Below, in pieces: positions 1 through 7,315 of a stretch of 28,502 bases of DNA. The notes under the pieces are model-generated. The model searched no databases. It saw nothing but the letters and a program-made list of their open reading frames with translations, and had not been told where the DNA came from. Source of the stretch: an uncultured Christensenellaceae bacterium (lineage in GTDB: Bacteria > Bacillota > Clostridia > Christensenellales > Borkfalkiaceae); the NCBI GenBank assembly GCA_910586825.1, contig CAJUJF010000021.1, positions 1 through 28,502 on the forward strand, read 5' to 3'. Made by a program: the position numbers and the translations under genes. The stretch's first letter is position 1. Every line of letters begins with the position of its first letter.

Positions 1-869
1 CCACGGGTGCGACGGGCGCTATCGGCGCGACGGGTCCTACGGGTATTGCGGGCGCTACTGGCGCGACAGGTCCCATCGGTCCTGCAGGTGCCACGGGTGC
101 GACGGGCGCGACAGGCGCAACGGGTGCAACCGGCCCTGCGGGCGCAGACGGTGTAACGGGACCTGCCGGACCTACCGGCGTTACGGGCCCGCAGGGCATA
201 CAGGGCGTACAGGGCGTACAGGGGGAACAAGGCGTTGCAGGCGCGACGGGCGCGATAGGTCCCACCGGTCCTGCGGGTGCCACGGGTGCGACGGGCGCTG
301 TCGGCGCAACGGGTCCTACCGGAGCCACAGGTGTCACCGGCGCGACGGGTGCAACCGGTCCTGCTGGCGCTGTCGGCGCAACGGGTCCTACCGGAGCCAC
401 AGGTGTCATCGGCGCAACGGGTCCTACCGGAGCCACAGGTACAACCGATTTAAACGCTTACGGCGGGTTGTATAATACGACGCCGCAAACGCTTAACCTG
501 GCGGTAGGGGGGACAACGCAGCTGCCGCTTCCTTCCGCGATGCCGTTGAAAAACGTGACGAATACGCCCGCCAACAGTATTACCGTGGGAACTGCCGGCG
601 TGTACGAAATCAATTACTACTCGAATGTGTCTGCGGCATTGGGTACGACCGTTACGATGTCGGTACGCAGAAACGGAACGGCGATCCCGCAGGCGTCGAT
701 CTCGCGCGTTTTGTCGGTGGGCGTAGGCTCGCTTTACAACGGAAGCATTATCATTTCGTTGAACGCAGGAGACGTGATCGATATGGCGCTGTCGGCGTTG
801 CTCGCCGTCGGTATTACCTTGGGGAGCGGCGTGAACACGACGTTGACTGTCAAACAGATCAGCGTATAA
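1..869 (+). CDS. Collagen-like (Gly-X-Y) surface/spore protein with BclA-like C-terminal domain, 5' end outside window
   Basis: The reading frame is open from position 3 to the TAA at 867-869, so the N-terminus lies upstream of the window. About 49 uninterrupted Gly-X-Y triplets (positions 3-446) are rich in GAT, GPT and GPA, with one Gln/Val-rich block (GPQGIQGVQGVQGEQG) near 190-235. After a short linker (DLNAYGG) comes a roughly 135-residue C-terminal domain rich in Val, Ser, Thr and Gly that contains GVYEINYYSNV and SVRRNGTAIP. This is the pattern of the TNF-like trimerising heads of BclA and related clostridial collagen-like proteins, which form filaments on the spore exosporium or cell surface. 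The family function is structural; location on this organism's spore is inference. Threonine at the Y position suggests O-glycosylation, as known for BclA. A TTG at 468 could be mistaken for a start, but it lies inside the continuous frame. Confidence 0.85.
   Translation, partial: TGATGAIGATGPTGIAGATGATGPIGPAGATGATGATGATGATGPAGADGVTGPAGPTGVTGPQGIQGVQGVQGEQGVAGATGAIGPTGPAGATGATGAVGATGPTGATGVTGATGATGPAGAVGATGPTGATGVIGATGPTGATGTTDLNAYGGLYNTTPQTLNLAVGGTTQLPLPSAMPLKNVTNTPANSITVGTAGVYEINYYSNVSAALGTTVTMSVRRNGTAIPQASISRVLSVGVGSLYNGSIIISLNAGDVIDMALSALLAVGITLGSGVNTTLTVKQISV
294..440 (+). repeat. Near-identical DNA repeats inside the collagen region
   Basis: A 30-bp unit occurs identically at 303-332, 375-404 and 411-440, and a longer 43-bp match links 294-336 to 366-408 (72-bp offset). 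Degenerate copies of the same triplet blocks occur at 1-120 and 240-300. Identity at the nucleotide level, beyond what the protein motif needs, indicates recent repeat duplication. The tract probably varies in length between strains and is prone to assembly collapse. Confidence 0.85.
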
Positions 870-897
870 CGCAAACCCCCGTAAGATTTCGGCGGTT

Positions 898-920
898 GCC
901 CTGCGCGTTATGCGCAGGGC
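898..920. other. Perfect 9-bp inverted repeat after the collagen-like gene
   Basis: GCCCTGCGC (898-906) and GCGCAGGGC (912-920) flank a 5-nt loop, 28 nt after the stop codon. No T tract follows on either strand, so it is not a textbook intrinsic terminator. It may protect the 3' end of the mRNA or assist the terminator at 955-988. Confidence 0.6.
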
Positions 921-954
921 ATAAATCGGGATAAACGCTGAGTTGAAAAATAAT

Positions 955-988
955 AAAACGGCTTGAATTGAACGTTCAAGCCGTTTTT
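955..988. terminator. Bidirectional intrinsic terminator between collagen-like gene and tRNA-Arg
   Basis: A 13-bp stem (955-967 with 975-987) has a 7-nt loop. It is followed by TTTTT on the plus strand and by a T-rich run (complement of AAAAATAATAAAA) on the minus strand. It sits between two convergent transcripts and directly abuts the CCA end of the tRNA. Confidence 0.85.
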
Positions 989-1062
989 GGTGTTCCCGGC
1001 GGGAATCGAACCCACAACGGCCCCTTAGGAGGGGGCTGTTATATCCATTTAACTACGGAAAC
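988..1062 (-). tRNA. tRNA-Arg (anticodon CCU), CCA end encoded
   Basis: On the minus strand the sequence folds as a cloverleaf. The 7-bp acceptor stem pairs GTTTCCG (1062-1056) with CGGGAAC (998-992), with one G-U pair. The anticodon stem GCCCC/GGGGC carries the loop CTCCTAA, giving anticodon CCT at 1029-1027. The T arm contains GTTCGATTC. Discriminator A (991) is followed by a genome-encoded CCA (990-988). CCU reads the rare AGG arginine codon. A sigma-A-type promoter lies just upstream (1071-1099). Confidence 0.95.
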
Positions 1063-1070
1063 GTAATCAT

Positions 1071-1099
1071 ATCTTACAACATTTTTTCGGAAATTGCAA
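1071..1099 (-). promoter_or_regulatory. Promoter of tRNA-Arg
   Basis: On the minus strand, TTGCAA (1099-1094) and TAAGAT (1076-1071) are separated by 17 bp. Transcription would start a few bases before the tRNA 5' end at 1062. Confidence 0.7.
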
Positions 1100-1162
1100 C
1101 GGATTTTGCAATGCCTTGCGAATCATTCTTCGATCCGTGCGGAAAGGTTCCCGATCGGCTGA

Positions 1163-1185
1163 AACTATAATCGTAACTTATAGTT
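1163..1185. promoter_or_regulatory. Inverted repeat upstream of gdhA, possible operator
   Basis: AACTATAA (1163-1170) and TTATAGTT (1178-1185) form a perfect 8-bp inverted repeat with a 7-bp spacer, about 50 bp upstream of the gdhA -35 box. It lies in the intergenic region between the divergent tRNA and gdhA promoters. An activator or repressor site is plausible but unproven. Confidence 0.4.
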
Positions 1186-1234
1186 CTCATAACGGATTGC
1201 GAAGCCGCTTTCGCGCAAATCATGCGGAATCGGT

Positions 1235-1264
1235 TTGTCAAATTGCGGCGGAGTCTGTTATAAT
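1235..1264 (+). promoter_or_regulatory. gdhA promoter
   Basis: TTGTCA (1235-1240), an 18-bp spacer and a perfect TATAAT (1259-1264). The mRNA would start near 1271, leaving a leader of about 40 nt that contains AGGAG at 1299-1303. Confidence 0.8.
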
Positions 1265-1311
1265 ATACATATAGACCCATCAGCCGGATTCGGCAAACAG
1301 GAGAAACCATT

Positions 1312-2646
1312 ATGCAATATGTAGAAAGAGTGCTGAAAGAACTGAAAGAGAAAAACCCCAACGAGCCGGAATTTCATCAGGCGGCGACCGAAATTCTCAA
1401 CGGGCTGAAACCCGTGATCGAAAAGCATCCCGAATACGAAAAAGCGGCGCTTCTGGAACGTTTCACCGAGCCGGAGCGGGTCATTCTGTTCCGCGTTCCC
1501 TGGGTGGACGACGCGGGAAAGGTACACGTAAACAAGGGATACCGCGTGCAGTTCAACAGCGCGATCGGGCCTTATAAGGGAGGGCTTCGCTTTCATCCGT
1601 CCGTCAATCTTTCCATCATCAAGTTTCTCGGATTGGAGCAGATTCTCAAAAACAGTCTTACGGGTCTGCCCATCGGCGGCGGGAAAGGCGGAAGCAACTT
1701 TGATCCGAAAGGGAAGAGCGATAACGAAATCATGAAGTTCTGCCAGAGTTTTATGACGGAACTGTACCGCCATATCGGACAGGATACCGACGTTCCCGCG
1801 GGCGATATCGGCGTGGGGGGAAGAGAGATCGGTTATATGTTCGGGCAATATAAGCGTATCCGCGACGAGCACGTGGGCGTTTTGACGGGCAGAGGTCTTT
1901 CTTACGGCGGAAGTCTCGCCCGCACCGAAGCGACGGGATACGGACTCGTATATATTACGGAAGAGACGTTGAAATGCCGCAACGACAGTTTCAAGGGGAA
2001 GACGGTCGTGGTATCGGGTTCCGGAAACGTTGCGATTTACGCGACCGAAAAGGCGCAGCAACTCGGCGCAAAAGTCGTTGCGCTTTACGATTCCAACGGA
2101 TACATTTACGATAAAAACGGGATCCGTCTGGACGTGGTAAAGCAGATCAAAGAAGTGGAGCGCGGTCGGATCAAAGAGTATGCGAACCGTGTGAAAGGCG
2201 CGGAATATCACGAAGGCTGCAAGGGCATCTGGACGATTCCGTGCGATATCGCGCTTCCCTGCGCGACGCAGAACGAGATCGACGAAGAGTCGGCGAAAAT
2301 TCTGGTGAAAAACGGCGTAAAATACGTGGGCGAAGGCGCGAACATGCCCACGACGCTCGAAGGGATCGCGGTGTTCCAGAAAGCGGGCGTGGTATTCCTC
2401 CCCGCCAAAGCCGCGAACGCGGGCGGCGTCGCGACGAGCGCGCTGGAAATGTCGCAGTCGAGCGGGCGGCTGTTCTGGACCTTCGAAGAAGTGGACGCCA
2501 AGCTCAAAAATATTATGGTGAATATCTATCACAATATGGACAATGCGGCAAAGGAATACGGTTGCGAAGGCGATTACGTTGCGGGCGCGAATATCGCGGG
2601 GTTCCTGAAAGTCGCAAACGCGATGATGGCGCACGGCATCGTTTAA
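1312..2646 (+). CDS. gdhA: Glutamate dehydrogenase (NADP-type, hexameric class I)
   Basis: Interconverts 2-oxoglutarate plus ammonia and glutamate in the cytoplasm, linking nitrogen assimilation to carbon flow. The 444 residues match the usual length of small hexameric GDHs (about 445-450). The N-terminal substrate domain carries the Lys of GPYKGGLRFH (residues 87-96), the catalytic Lys125 in PIGGGKGG and the Asp165 of PAGDIGVGGREIG. The Rossmann domain follows with SGSGNVA (235-241). NADP preference is inferred from overall similarity to the clostridial/E. coli type, not from a decisive residue. The ATG at 1312 is set by AGGAG 9 bp upstream. The gene stands alone, with its own promoter and a terminator right after the stop. 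GC-rich codons leave long open frames on the other strand, which are not genes. Confidence 0.96.
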   Translation: MQYVERVLKELKEKNPNEPEFHQAATEILNGLKPVIEKHPEYEKAALLERFTEPERVILFRVPWVDDAGKVHVNKGYRVQFNSAIGPYKGGLRFHPSVNLSIIKFLGLEQILKNSLTGLPIGGGKGGSNFDPKGKSDNEIMKFCQSFMTELYRHIGQDTDVPAGDIGVGGREIGYMFGQYKRIRDEHVGVLTGRGLSYGGSLARTEATGYGLVYITEETLKCRNDSFKGKTVVVSGSGNVAIYATEKAQQLGAKVVALYDSNGYIYDKNGIRLDVVKQIKEVERGRIKEYANRVKGAEYHEGCKGIWTIPCDIALPCATQNEIDEESAKILVKNGVKYVGEGANMPTTLEGIAVFQKAGVVFLPAKAANAGGVATSALEMSQSSGRLFWTFEEVDAKLKNIMVNIYHNMDNAAKEYGCEGDYVAGANIAGFLKVANAMMAHGIV

Positions 2647-2656
2647 AAAGAAAAAA

Positions 2657-2693
2657 CAAAAAAGTTCCCCCTGCGGGAACATTTTTGTTTTTT
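2657..2693 (+). terminator. Intrinsic terminator of gdhA
   Basis: GTTCCC (2664-2669) pairs with GGGAAC (2675-2680). The stem is extended by an upstream A run and the downstream ATTTTTGTTTTTT. It begins about 10 nt after the gdhA stop codon. Confidence 0.88.
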
Positions 2694-2698
2694 GGGGA

Positions 2699-2727
2699 TT
2701 GATTTCTCAAAAAAACGGTGATATAAT
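2699..2727 (+). promoter_or_regulatory. Promoter of the zinc-ribbon membrane protein gene
   Basis: TTGATT (2699-2704), a 17-bp spacer and TATAAT (2722-2727). It begins immediately after the gdhA terminator T tract. Confidence 0.8.
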
Positions 2728-2754
2728 AATTGTAAGGGAATAAGGAGGGAGAAA

Positions 2755-3231
2755 ATGAACAAACACAAACAAATAAAATTGGCGTTTAAAATCGTAGGCT
2801 TCGTTTGTCTTGGCGTCGGTTTGATTTTGGTGCTCATCGGATTCGTCCTTTTAGAAAAATATTCAGGGACATACGATCCGTTGCCCTTGTTTTGGTTCGA
2901 TCTCATAGGGATTCCGTTAATTGGCATCGGGGTCGGTGCGCTCCGTTACGGATTTAAACGGGGAGTCATGGAATACATAGAAAAAGAAAGCGCGCCCGTG
3001 ATCAACGAGGCGGCGAAGGATATGACGCCCGCCATAAAAACGGTCGTGACGGCGGTGCGGGAAGGCATGGCGGAAGAAGACGGCATGACCTGTTCCTGCG
3101 GTACGGAAAACAGAAAAGAGAGTAAATTCTGTAAAACGTGCGGGAAACCGTTGATGCAGACTTGTCCCAAGTGCGGCGCTTCGATCCCCATCGACAGCGC
3201 GTTCTGCGAACAGTGCGGGGAAAAAGTCTGA
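2755..3231 (+). CDS. Small membrane protein with two C-terminal zinc ribbons
   Basis: A 158-residue protein of unknown function. Two hydrophobic segments at about residues 8-32 and 42-62 form a membrane hairpin. A soluble linker follows, then two zinc-ribbon motifs: CSCGTENRKESKFCKTCG (about 113-130) and CPKCGASIPIDSAFCEQCG (about 138-156). Each has paired CxC or CxxC knuckles typical of double zinc ribbons. Such domains usually mediate protein or nucleic-acid contacts; no enzymatic role is visible. The ATG at 2755 follows a strong AAGGAGGG (2742-2749). It is a single-gene transcript with its own promoter and terminator. A second zinc-ribbon membrane protein with a different layout lies at 14478-14843; the two are not evidently paralogues. 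Confidence 0.85.
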   Translation: MNKHKQIKLAFKIVGFVCLGVGLILVLIGFVLLEKYSGTYDPLPLFWFDLIGIPLIGIGVGALRYGFKRGVMEYIEKESAPVINEAAKDMTPAIKTVVTAVREGMAEEDGMTCSCGTENRKESKFCKTCGKPLMQTCPKCGASIPIDSAFCEQCGEKV

Positions 3232-3267
3232 CCGTTCGGCGCGGAACCAAAAACAATTTGTTTATGC

Positions 3268-3299
3268 GGAGATCCGGTATTCGGGTCTCCTTTATTTTA
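3268..3299 (+). terminator. Intrinsic terminator after the zinc-ribbon protein gene
   Basis: GGAGATCCG (3268-3276) pairs with CGGGTCTCC (3282-3290), with one T-G pair, around the loop GTATT. It is followed by TTTATTTTA. Confidence 0.82.
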
Positions 3300-3308
3300 T
3301 GCAAAACA

Positions 3309-3338
3309 TTCACGAATTTTCCAACGCGCGCATAGAAT
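3309..3338 (+). promoter_or_regulatory. Candidate glmM promoter
   Basis: TTCACG (3309-3314), an 18-bp spacer and TAGAAT (3333-3338). Both boxes are imperfect, but the terminator just upstream means glmM needs its own promoter in this interval. Confidence 0.45.
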
Positions 3339-3359
3339 GGTTTATTCGGGAGGTGCGCA

Positions 3360-4709
3360 TTGGGCAAATATTTCGGTACGGACGGTTTTCGCGGCAGGGC
3401 GAACGAGTCGCTCACCGCAGTGCAGGCGTTCAGGATCGGTCGGTTTCTCGGCAGATATTTTTCACGGGGAAAGGAAGGTCGTGCGCGCATCGTCGTCGGG
3501 AAGGATACCCGTCTTTCTTCTTACATGTTCGAATACGCGCTCACCGCGGGGGCGACGGCTTCGGGCGCGGACGTCTATCTTCTGCACGTGACGACGACGC
3601 CTTCCGTCTCTTTTGTCGCGCGGACGGACGCGTTCGACTGCGGCGTCATGATCTCCGCAAGCCATAATCCCTATACGGACAACGGCATCAAGCTCATCAA
3701 CGGTCTGGGGGAAAAGATGGAAGAAGAGGTGCTTGCACAGGTAGAGGAATATCTCGACGGCGGAATTCTCCCGCTCGCGACGGGAGAACAGATCGGGCGC
3801 ACGGTCGACTACGTCGCGGGCAGAAACCGCTATCTTGCCTATCTTCTGTCCCTGCCGCGCGCATCCTTCCGGGGACTGCGGGTGGGGTTGGATTGCGCGA
3901 ACGGAAGCGCGTGGGCGATTTCGAAAGCGGTGTTCGACGCGCTCGGCGCGCAAGTGTACGTTACGGGCGCTTCGCCGGACGGGACCAATATCAACGCGGA
4001 CTGCGGCTCGACTTGCATTTCCCGTTTGCAGGCGCTTGTGACGGAACATTCGCTCGATTTCGGGTTCGCGTTCGACGGCGACGCCGACCGCTGTATCTGC
4101 GTGGACGAACGCGGGGAGACGGTGGACGGCGACGGGATCCTGTATCTCTGCGCGAAGCGTCTCAGCGAAAAAGGCGAGCTGGACGGTAACGGCGTCGTCG
4201 CAACGGTGATGAGCAACTACGGCTTATTGCGTTCGTTGGAAAAGGAGGGAATCTCCGTCAGTCTCACGGAGGTGGGCGACAAGTACGTGTACGAGGAAAT
4301 GGTGAAGGGCGGATATATGCTCGGCGGTGAGCAGTCCGGTCACGTGATTTTCCGGAAGTACGCGACGACGGGCGACGGGATTCTCACCGCGCTCATGGTG
4401 ACGGAGGCGGCGCTCGAAAGCAAATGTCCGCTGTCCTGTCTCACGCGCGGCTATTCGAAGCTGTGCCAGCGGTCGGCGAACGTGCGGGTCACGGATAAGA
4501 AGTCCGTGCTCGCGGCGGAAGGCGTTTTAAAGGCGGTTGCGGCGGCGGAAGAATCGGTGACGGGCGGAAGAGTTTTGTTGCGCGCTTCTGGAACGGAGCC
4601 GTTGATCCGGATTCTGGCGGAGGGCGAGAGCGCGGACGCTTGCGAACGCGCGGTCGAAATTCTCGTGAATGCGGTGCGCGCGGCGGAAGCCGCGGTCAAA
4701 GAGCTGTAA
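3360..4709 (+). CDS. glmM: Phosphoglucosamine mutase
   Basis: Converts glucosamine-6-phosphate to glucosamine-1-phosphate, the step leading to UDP-GlcNAc for peptidoglycan. The 449 residues match the family. It starts MGKYFGTDGFRG, the GlmM signature N-terminus. The phosphorylated serine is Ser101 in ISASHNP, the metal loop is DGDADR (239-244), the sugar loop is GGEQSGH (322-328) and the phosphate-binding loop is RASGTEP (408-414). These distinguish it from generic phosphomannomutases. The start is a TTG at 3360, chosen because GGGAGGT (3348-3354) lies 5 bp before it and the signature begins there. Neighbours are unrelated; in B. subtilis glmM sits with cdaA-cdaR, which is absent here. It ends at a terminator shared with the convergent reductase gene. 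Confidence 0.96.
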   Translation: MGKYFGTDGFRGRANESLTAVQAFRIGRFLGRYFSRGKEGRARIVVGKDTRLSSYMFEYALTAGATASGADVYLLHVTTTPSVSFVARTDAFDCGVMISASHNPYTDNGIKLINGLGEKMEEEVLAQVEEYLDGGILPLATGEQIGRTVDYVAGRNRYLAYLLSLPRASFRGLRVGLDCANGSAWAISKAVFDALGAQVYVTGASPDGTNINADCGSTCISRLQALVTEHSLDFGFAFDGDADRCICVDERGETVDGDGILYLCAKRLSEKGELDGNGVVATVMSNYGLLRSLEKEGISVSLTEVGDKYVYEEMVKGGYMLGGEQSGHVIFRKYATTGDGILTALMVTEAALESKCPLSCLTRGYSKLCQRSANVRVTDKKSVLAAEGVLKAVAAAEESVTGGRVLLRASGTEPLIRILAEGESADACERAVEILVNAVRAAEAAVKEL

Positions 4710-4716
4710 TCAAAAA

Positions 4717-4744
4717 TACGCCGCCCGAATTTTCGGGCGGCGTA
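4717..4744. terminator. Bidirectional terminator between glmM and the aldo/keto reductase gene
   Basis: A 13-bp GC-rich perfect stem (4717-4729 with 4732-4744) lies 8 bp after the glmM stop. The minus-strand side continues into TTTTTG, and the plus-strand side into the weaker AGTTCTTTCG. Both convergent genes can use it. Confidence 0.85.
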
Positions 4745-4755
4745 AGTTCTTTCGT

Positions 4756-5730
4756 TCAGCCGATTTTTCTGCAAAAGGGCGTGTATCCGAGAACGGCTTC
4801 GATTTCGGCAAGCGCGTCTTCGGGCAGGACAAGTCCGACGGCGTTCGCGTTCGAACGGAGCTGTTCCGCCTTGCTCGCTCCCGTGATGACGGAGGATATC
4901 TGTTTCTTTCTCAGGATCCATGCGAGGGCGAGGACCGAAAGCGGCACGTTCAGTTTTTCCGCGATCGGGATCAGGCGTTCCACTTTATCGAGATTTTCTT
5001 CCGTGAGCAGATTGTTGATCTGTCTGTCCGCCTGCCAGGTTGCGCGCGAGCCCTCCGGCAACGGTTTTCCCTTGCGGTATTTCCCCGTGAACAGCCCTTG
5101 CGCGAGCGGGGAAAATGGAACGATCCCCACGCCGTTTTTTTCGCAGATCCCCAGAATTTCGTCTTCGATGTATCGATCCGCCATGTTGTATTGCGGCTGA
5201 ATGACCGAAAGGGGACGCAGACGGTTTTCTTTTACGACGTGTAACGCTTCGGTGAGTTGTACGGGCGACCATTCGGAAACGCCGTAGTACAGGATCTTTC
5301 CCGCGGCGACCATGTCGGAGAGGACCTGCAAGGTCTCTTCGACGGGCGTCGTCGGATCGAAACGGTGACAGAAATACAGATCCAGATAGTCGAGCTTCAT
5401 GTTTTTCAGCGTGTTGTCGAGCTGTTCCACGATGTGTTTGCGCGAAAGTCCCCAATCGTTCGCGCCGCGCCCCATGGGGAAAAATACTTTGGAGGAGACG
5501 ACGTATTCGCTACGTTTGTGTCCGCCGAGCGCTTTGCCGAGAAAGCGCTCCGCCGCGCCGCCCGAATAGGCGTCCGCGCAGTCGAAGAAGTTGATGCCGA
5601 GATCGAACGCCGCGTTTACGGTGTCCAGCGCTTTCCGCTCCGCTTCTGTTCCCGACAGGTCGGTGACCCAGCTTCCGAGCGCGATTTCGCTGACTTTGAG
5701 CCCCCATTTACCGAGATTTCTGTATTGCAT
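4756..5730 (-). CDS. Aldo/keto reductase
   Basis: NADPH-dependent carbonyl reductase of the AKR superfamily, in the branch that resembles YghZ and the potassium-channel beta subunits. The physiological substrate cannot be told from the sequence. The 324 residues form a full (beta/alpha)8 barrel. The catalytic tetrad is visible: Asp50 and Tyr55 in FFDCADAY, Lys81 in VSSKVFF and His122 in LDLYFCHRFDP. The cofactor-binding C-terminal part contains VPFSPLAQGLFTGKY and SSVITGASKAEQL. The ATG at 5730 is preceded by a purine stretch (CGGGGGAAA), a rather weak ribosome binding site. The gene is monocistronic, with its promoter overlapping the terminator of the upstream antiporter gene. Confidence 0.93.
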   Translation of the reverse strand: MQYRNLGKWGLKVSEIALGSWVTDLSGTEAERKALDTVNAAFDLGINFFDCADAYSGGAAERFLGKALGGHKRSEYVVSSKVFFPMGRGANDWGLSRKHIVEQLDNTLKNMKLDYLDLYFCHRFDPTTPVEETLQVLSDMVAAGKILYYGVSEWSPVQLTEALHVVKENRLRPLSVIQPQYNMADRYIEDEILGICEKNGVGIVPFSPLAQGLFTGKYRKGKPLPEGSRATWQADRQINNLLTEENLDKVERLIPIAEKLNVPLSVLALAWILRKKQISSVITGASKAEQLRSNANAVGLVLPEDALAEIEAVLGYTPFCRKIG

Positions 5731-5796
5731 AATTATTTCCCCCGAGACATTTTTATATTATAACGAAAACCCTTGCAAGCAAGTTTTCTCGCTTGT

Positions 5797-5825
5797 ATTA
5801 TAACATGCGCGAACAAAAAAAGCAA
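5797..5825 (-). promoter_or_regulatory. Promoter of the aldo/keto reductase gene
   Basis: On the minus strand, TTGCTT (5825-5820) and TATAAT (5802-5797) are separated by 17 bp. The -35 box lies inside the antiporter terminator hairpin. A second TATAAT (5762-5757) lies 40 bp downstream without a good -35 box. Confidence 0.65.
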
Positions 5826-5840
5826 CCTTGCGGTTGCTTT
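5812..5840 (-). terminator. Intrinsic terminator of the antiporter gene
   Basis: On the minus strand AAAGCAACC (5840-5832) pairs with GGTTGCTTT (5827-5819) around a 4-nt loop. It is followed by a T run ending in TTTG (to 5812), just after the antiporter stop codon. Confidence 0.88.
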
Positions 5841-5845
5841 GCGGA

Positions 5846-7120
5846 TTATTCGAATGTTTCGCCCCAGTGTTCGGGCGGGGGAAGCGGTTTCTTTTTCTCT
5901 TCTCTGCGGTACGACCACTTCAACAGAATGGGGGTCAGAATGGAAGAGACGAGAATGATCAGAATGACGAACGGGAACACGGCGGGGTCGACAAACCCGC
6001 AGTTCACCCCTTTTTCGGTACAGATCAGAACGACTTCGGCGCGCACCATCATGCCGAGACCGACGCGGAAGGAGTCGTGTCCGGAGAACTTGCAGAACTT
6101 CGCCCCGAGCCCGCACCCGCCGAGTTTTCCGATCAGCGCGACGGCGACGAATACGAACCCGAACGCAAGGAATTGCAGATTGATGCGGCTGAAATATTCG
6201 ATATTCGCGATTCCGATATTCGCGAAAAAGATGGGGGAGAAGAAGAGATATCCCATCTGGTCGACTTTGGATTCGACGTACGGGGTTTCGGAAAGCGTTC
6301 CGCCGAGCAGGATTCCCGCCAGATAGGCGCCCGTGATGTCGGCGACGCCGAACAGCTTTTCTGCGGCGTACGCGTACAGGAAACAGCAGGCGAGGGAGAT
6401 GATCGGGACGCGGCGGTTATGGGGCGCGCGGCGTTCCATCAGATCGAACAGTTTCCGCAAAGCGACGCCGATCGCAACGGCGGCGATGAAGAAGAGCAGA
6501 ATTTTAATGACGACCAGCCCCGCGTTGGGGGAGAACCAGTTCCAGCCCGTTTCCGCGCCTTCGCCTTTGGGCGCGAATCCCGTGAGTACGGATAAGATGA
6601 TGATTCCGATCACGTCGTCGATCACCGCGGCGGCAATGACGGACGCGCCCACTTTCGAATCGAGTTTCCCCAGCTCTTTGAGTACGGCGACGGTCACGGA
6701 AACGGAGGTCGCCGTCAGGATCGCGCCGTAAAAGAGATTGGACAATACGTTGGCGAAGCCGAAGAACAGGGAAGCGACCAGCCAGCCGAGCAGCATGGGG
6801 ACGACGACGCCCATCGTCGTGATCACGATCGCGACGACGCCCGTCTGTTTGAGTTTTTTCAGATCGGTGCCGAGTCCCGCCGAAAACATGATCAGCACGA
6901 CGCCGATTTTACTCATGACGGAGAGAACGAATTTAATTTCTTCGCCGAAAAACGCCTCTTGCAAAGGCGCCCAGGGGATGAATTCCAACAGCCCGATCAG
7001 GATGCCCGCCACCAGCATGCCGATGACTGCCGGCATGCCGCATTTGTGGGATCCCAACCCCATCAGTTTGGAAAGTAACAGGATTACCGCCAAAGGCAGC
7101 AACAGTTCAAAAGCTTCCAT
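5846..7120 (-). CDS. Cation/proton antiporter, CPA2 family (KefB/NapA-like)
   Basis: Integral membrane Na+/H+ or K+/H+ exchanger; the ion is not decided by the sequence. The 424 residues are almost all hydrophobic segments, about 12-13 of them. It begins with LLLPLAVILLLSKLMGLGSH and PAVIGMLVAGILIGLL, the typical CPA2 opening. The SVTVAVLKELGK and ASVIAAAVIDDVIGIIIL region carries the paired Asp-Asp of the ion-binding site. It ends soon after the last helix with a short basic/acidic tail, so it lacks the C-terminal TrkA-N/RCK domain that regulates Kef proteins. Its usual size class is therefore NapA/GerN rather than KefB. The ATG at 7120 is preceded by AAGAAGG. It is a single-gene transcript between its own promoter (7174-7201) and terminator. 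Confidence 0.92.
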   Translation of the reverse strand: MEAFELLLPLAVILLLSKLMGLGSHKCGMPAVIGMLVAGILIGLLEFIPWAPLQEAFFGEEIKFVLSVMSKIGVVLIMFSAGLGTDLKKLKQTGVVAIVITTMGVVVPMLLGWLVASLFFGFANVLSNLFYGAILTATSVSVTVAVLKELGKLDSKVGASVIAAAVIDDVIGIIILSVLTGFAPKGEGAETGWNWFSPNAGLVVIKILLFFIAAVAIGVALRKLFDLMERRAPHNRRVPIISLACCFLYAYAAEKLFGVADITGAYLAGILLGGTLSETPYVESKVDQMGYLFFSPIFFANIGIANIEYFSRINLQFLAFGFVFVAVALIGKLGGCGLGAKFCKFSGHDSFRVGLGMMVRAEVVLICTEKGVNCGFVDPAVFPFVILIILVSSILTPILLKWSYRREEKKKPLPPPEHWGETFE

Positions 7121-7173
7121 CGTAAAACCTTCTTTTTCCGGCAGATCCGAGTACGGATCCCGAAATCTTTTTC

Positions 7174-7201
7174 ATTATAATCCTTTTCACAAAAAAAGCA
7201 A
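7174..7201 (-). promoter_or_regulatory. Antiporter promoter
   Basis: On the minus strand, TTGCTT (7201-7196), a 16-bp spacer and TATAAT (7179-7174). The -35 region (AAAAAAAGCAACCTT on the plus strand, 7191-7205) repeats the 15 bases found at 5815-5829 in the aldo/keto reductase promoter/terminator. Confidence 0.7.
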
Positions 7202-7275
7202 CCTTTTCGCGCGGTTATTTTCCGCGAAATTATCCTGTTTTATTTTACGATTTCACACGCAATACGGGTGATTGC

Positions 7276-7304
7276 TTGTTATTTTTCGACAGGTGTGCTA
7301 TAAT
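7276..7304 (+). promoter_or_regulatory. Promoter of the mrnC-rlmB-sigH-dnaX-ebfC-recR-gpsA operon
   Basis: TTGTTA (7276-7281), a 17-bp spacer and a perfect TATAAT (7299-7304). The expected start site near 7311 lies only about 5 nt before the mrnC ATG at 7316, so the first gene is nearly leaderless. Confidence 0.78.
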
Positions 7305-7315
7305 TATCCGCGAGA

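Noticed and set aside
1258..2682. 474-codon minus-strand open frame opposite gdhA
   Set aside because: It is a shadow of gdhA; the start overlaps a terminator and the sequence is unlike any protein.
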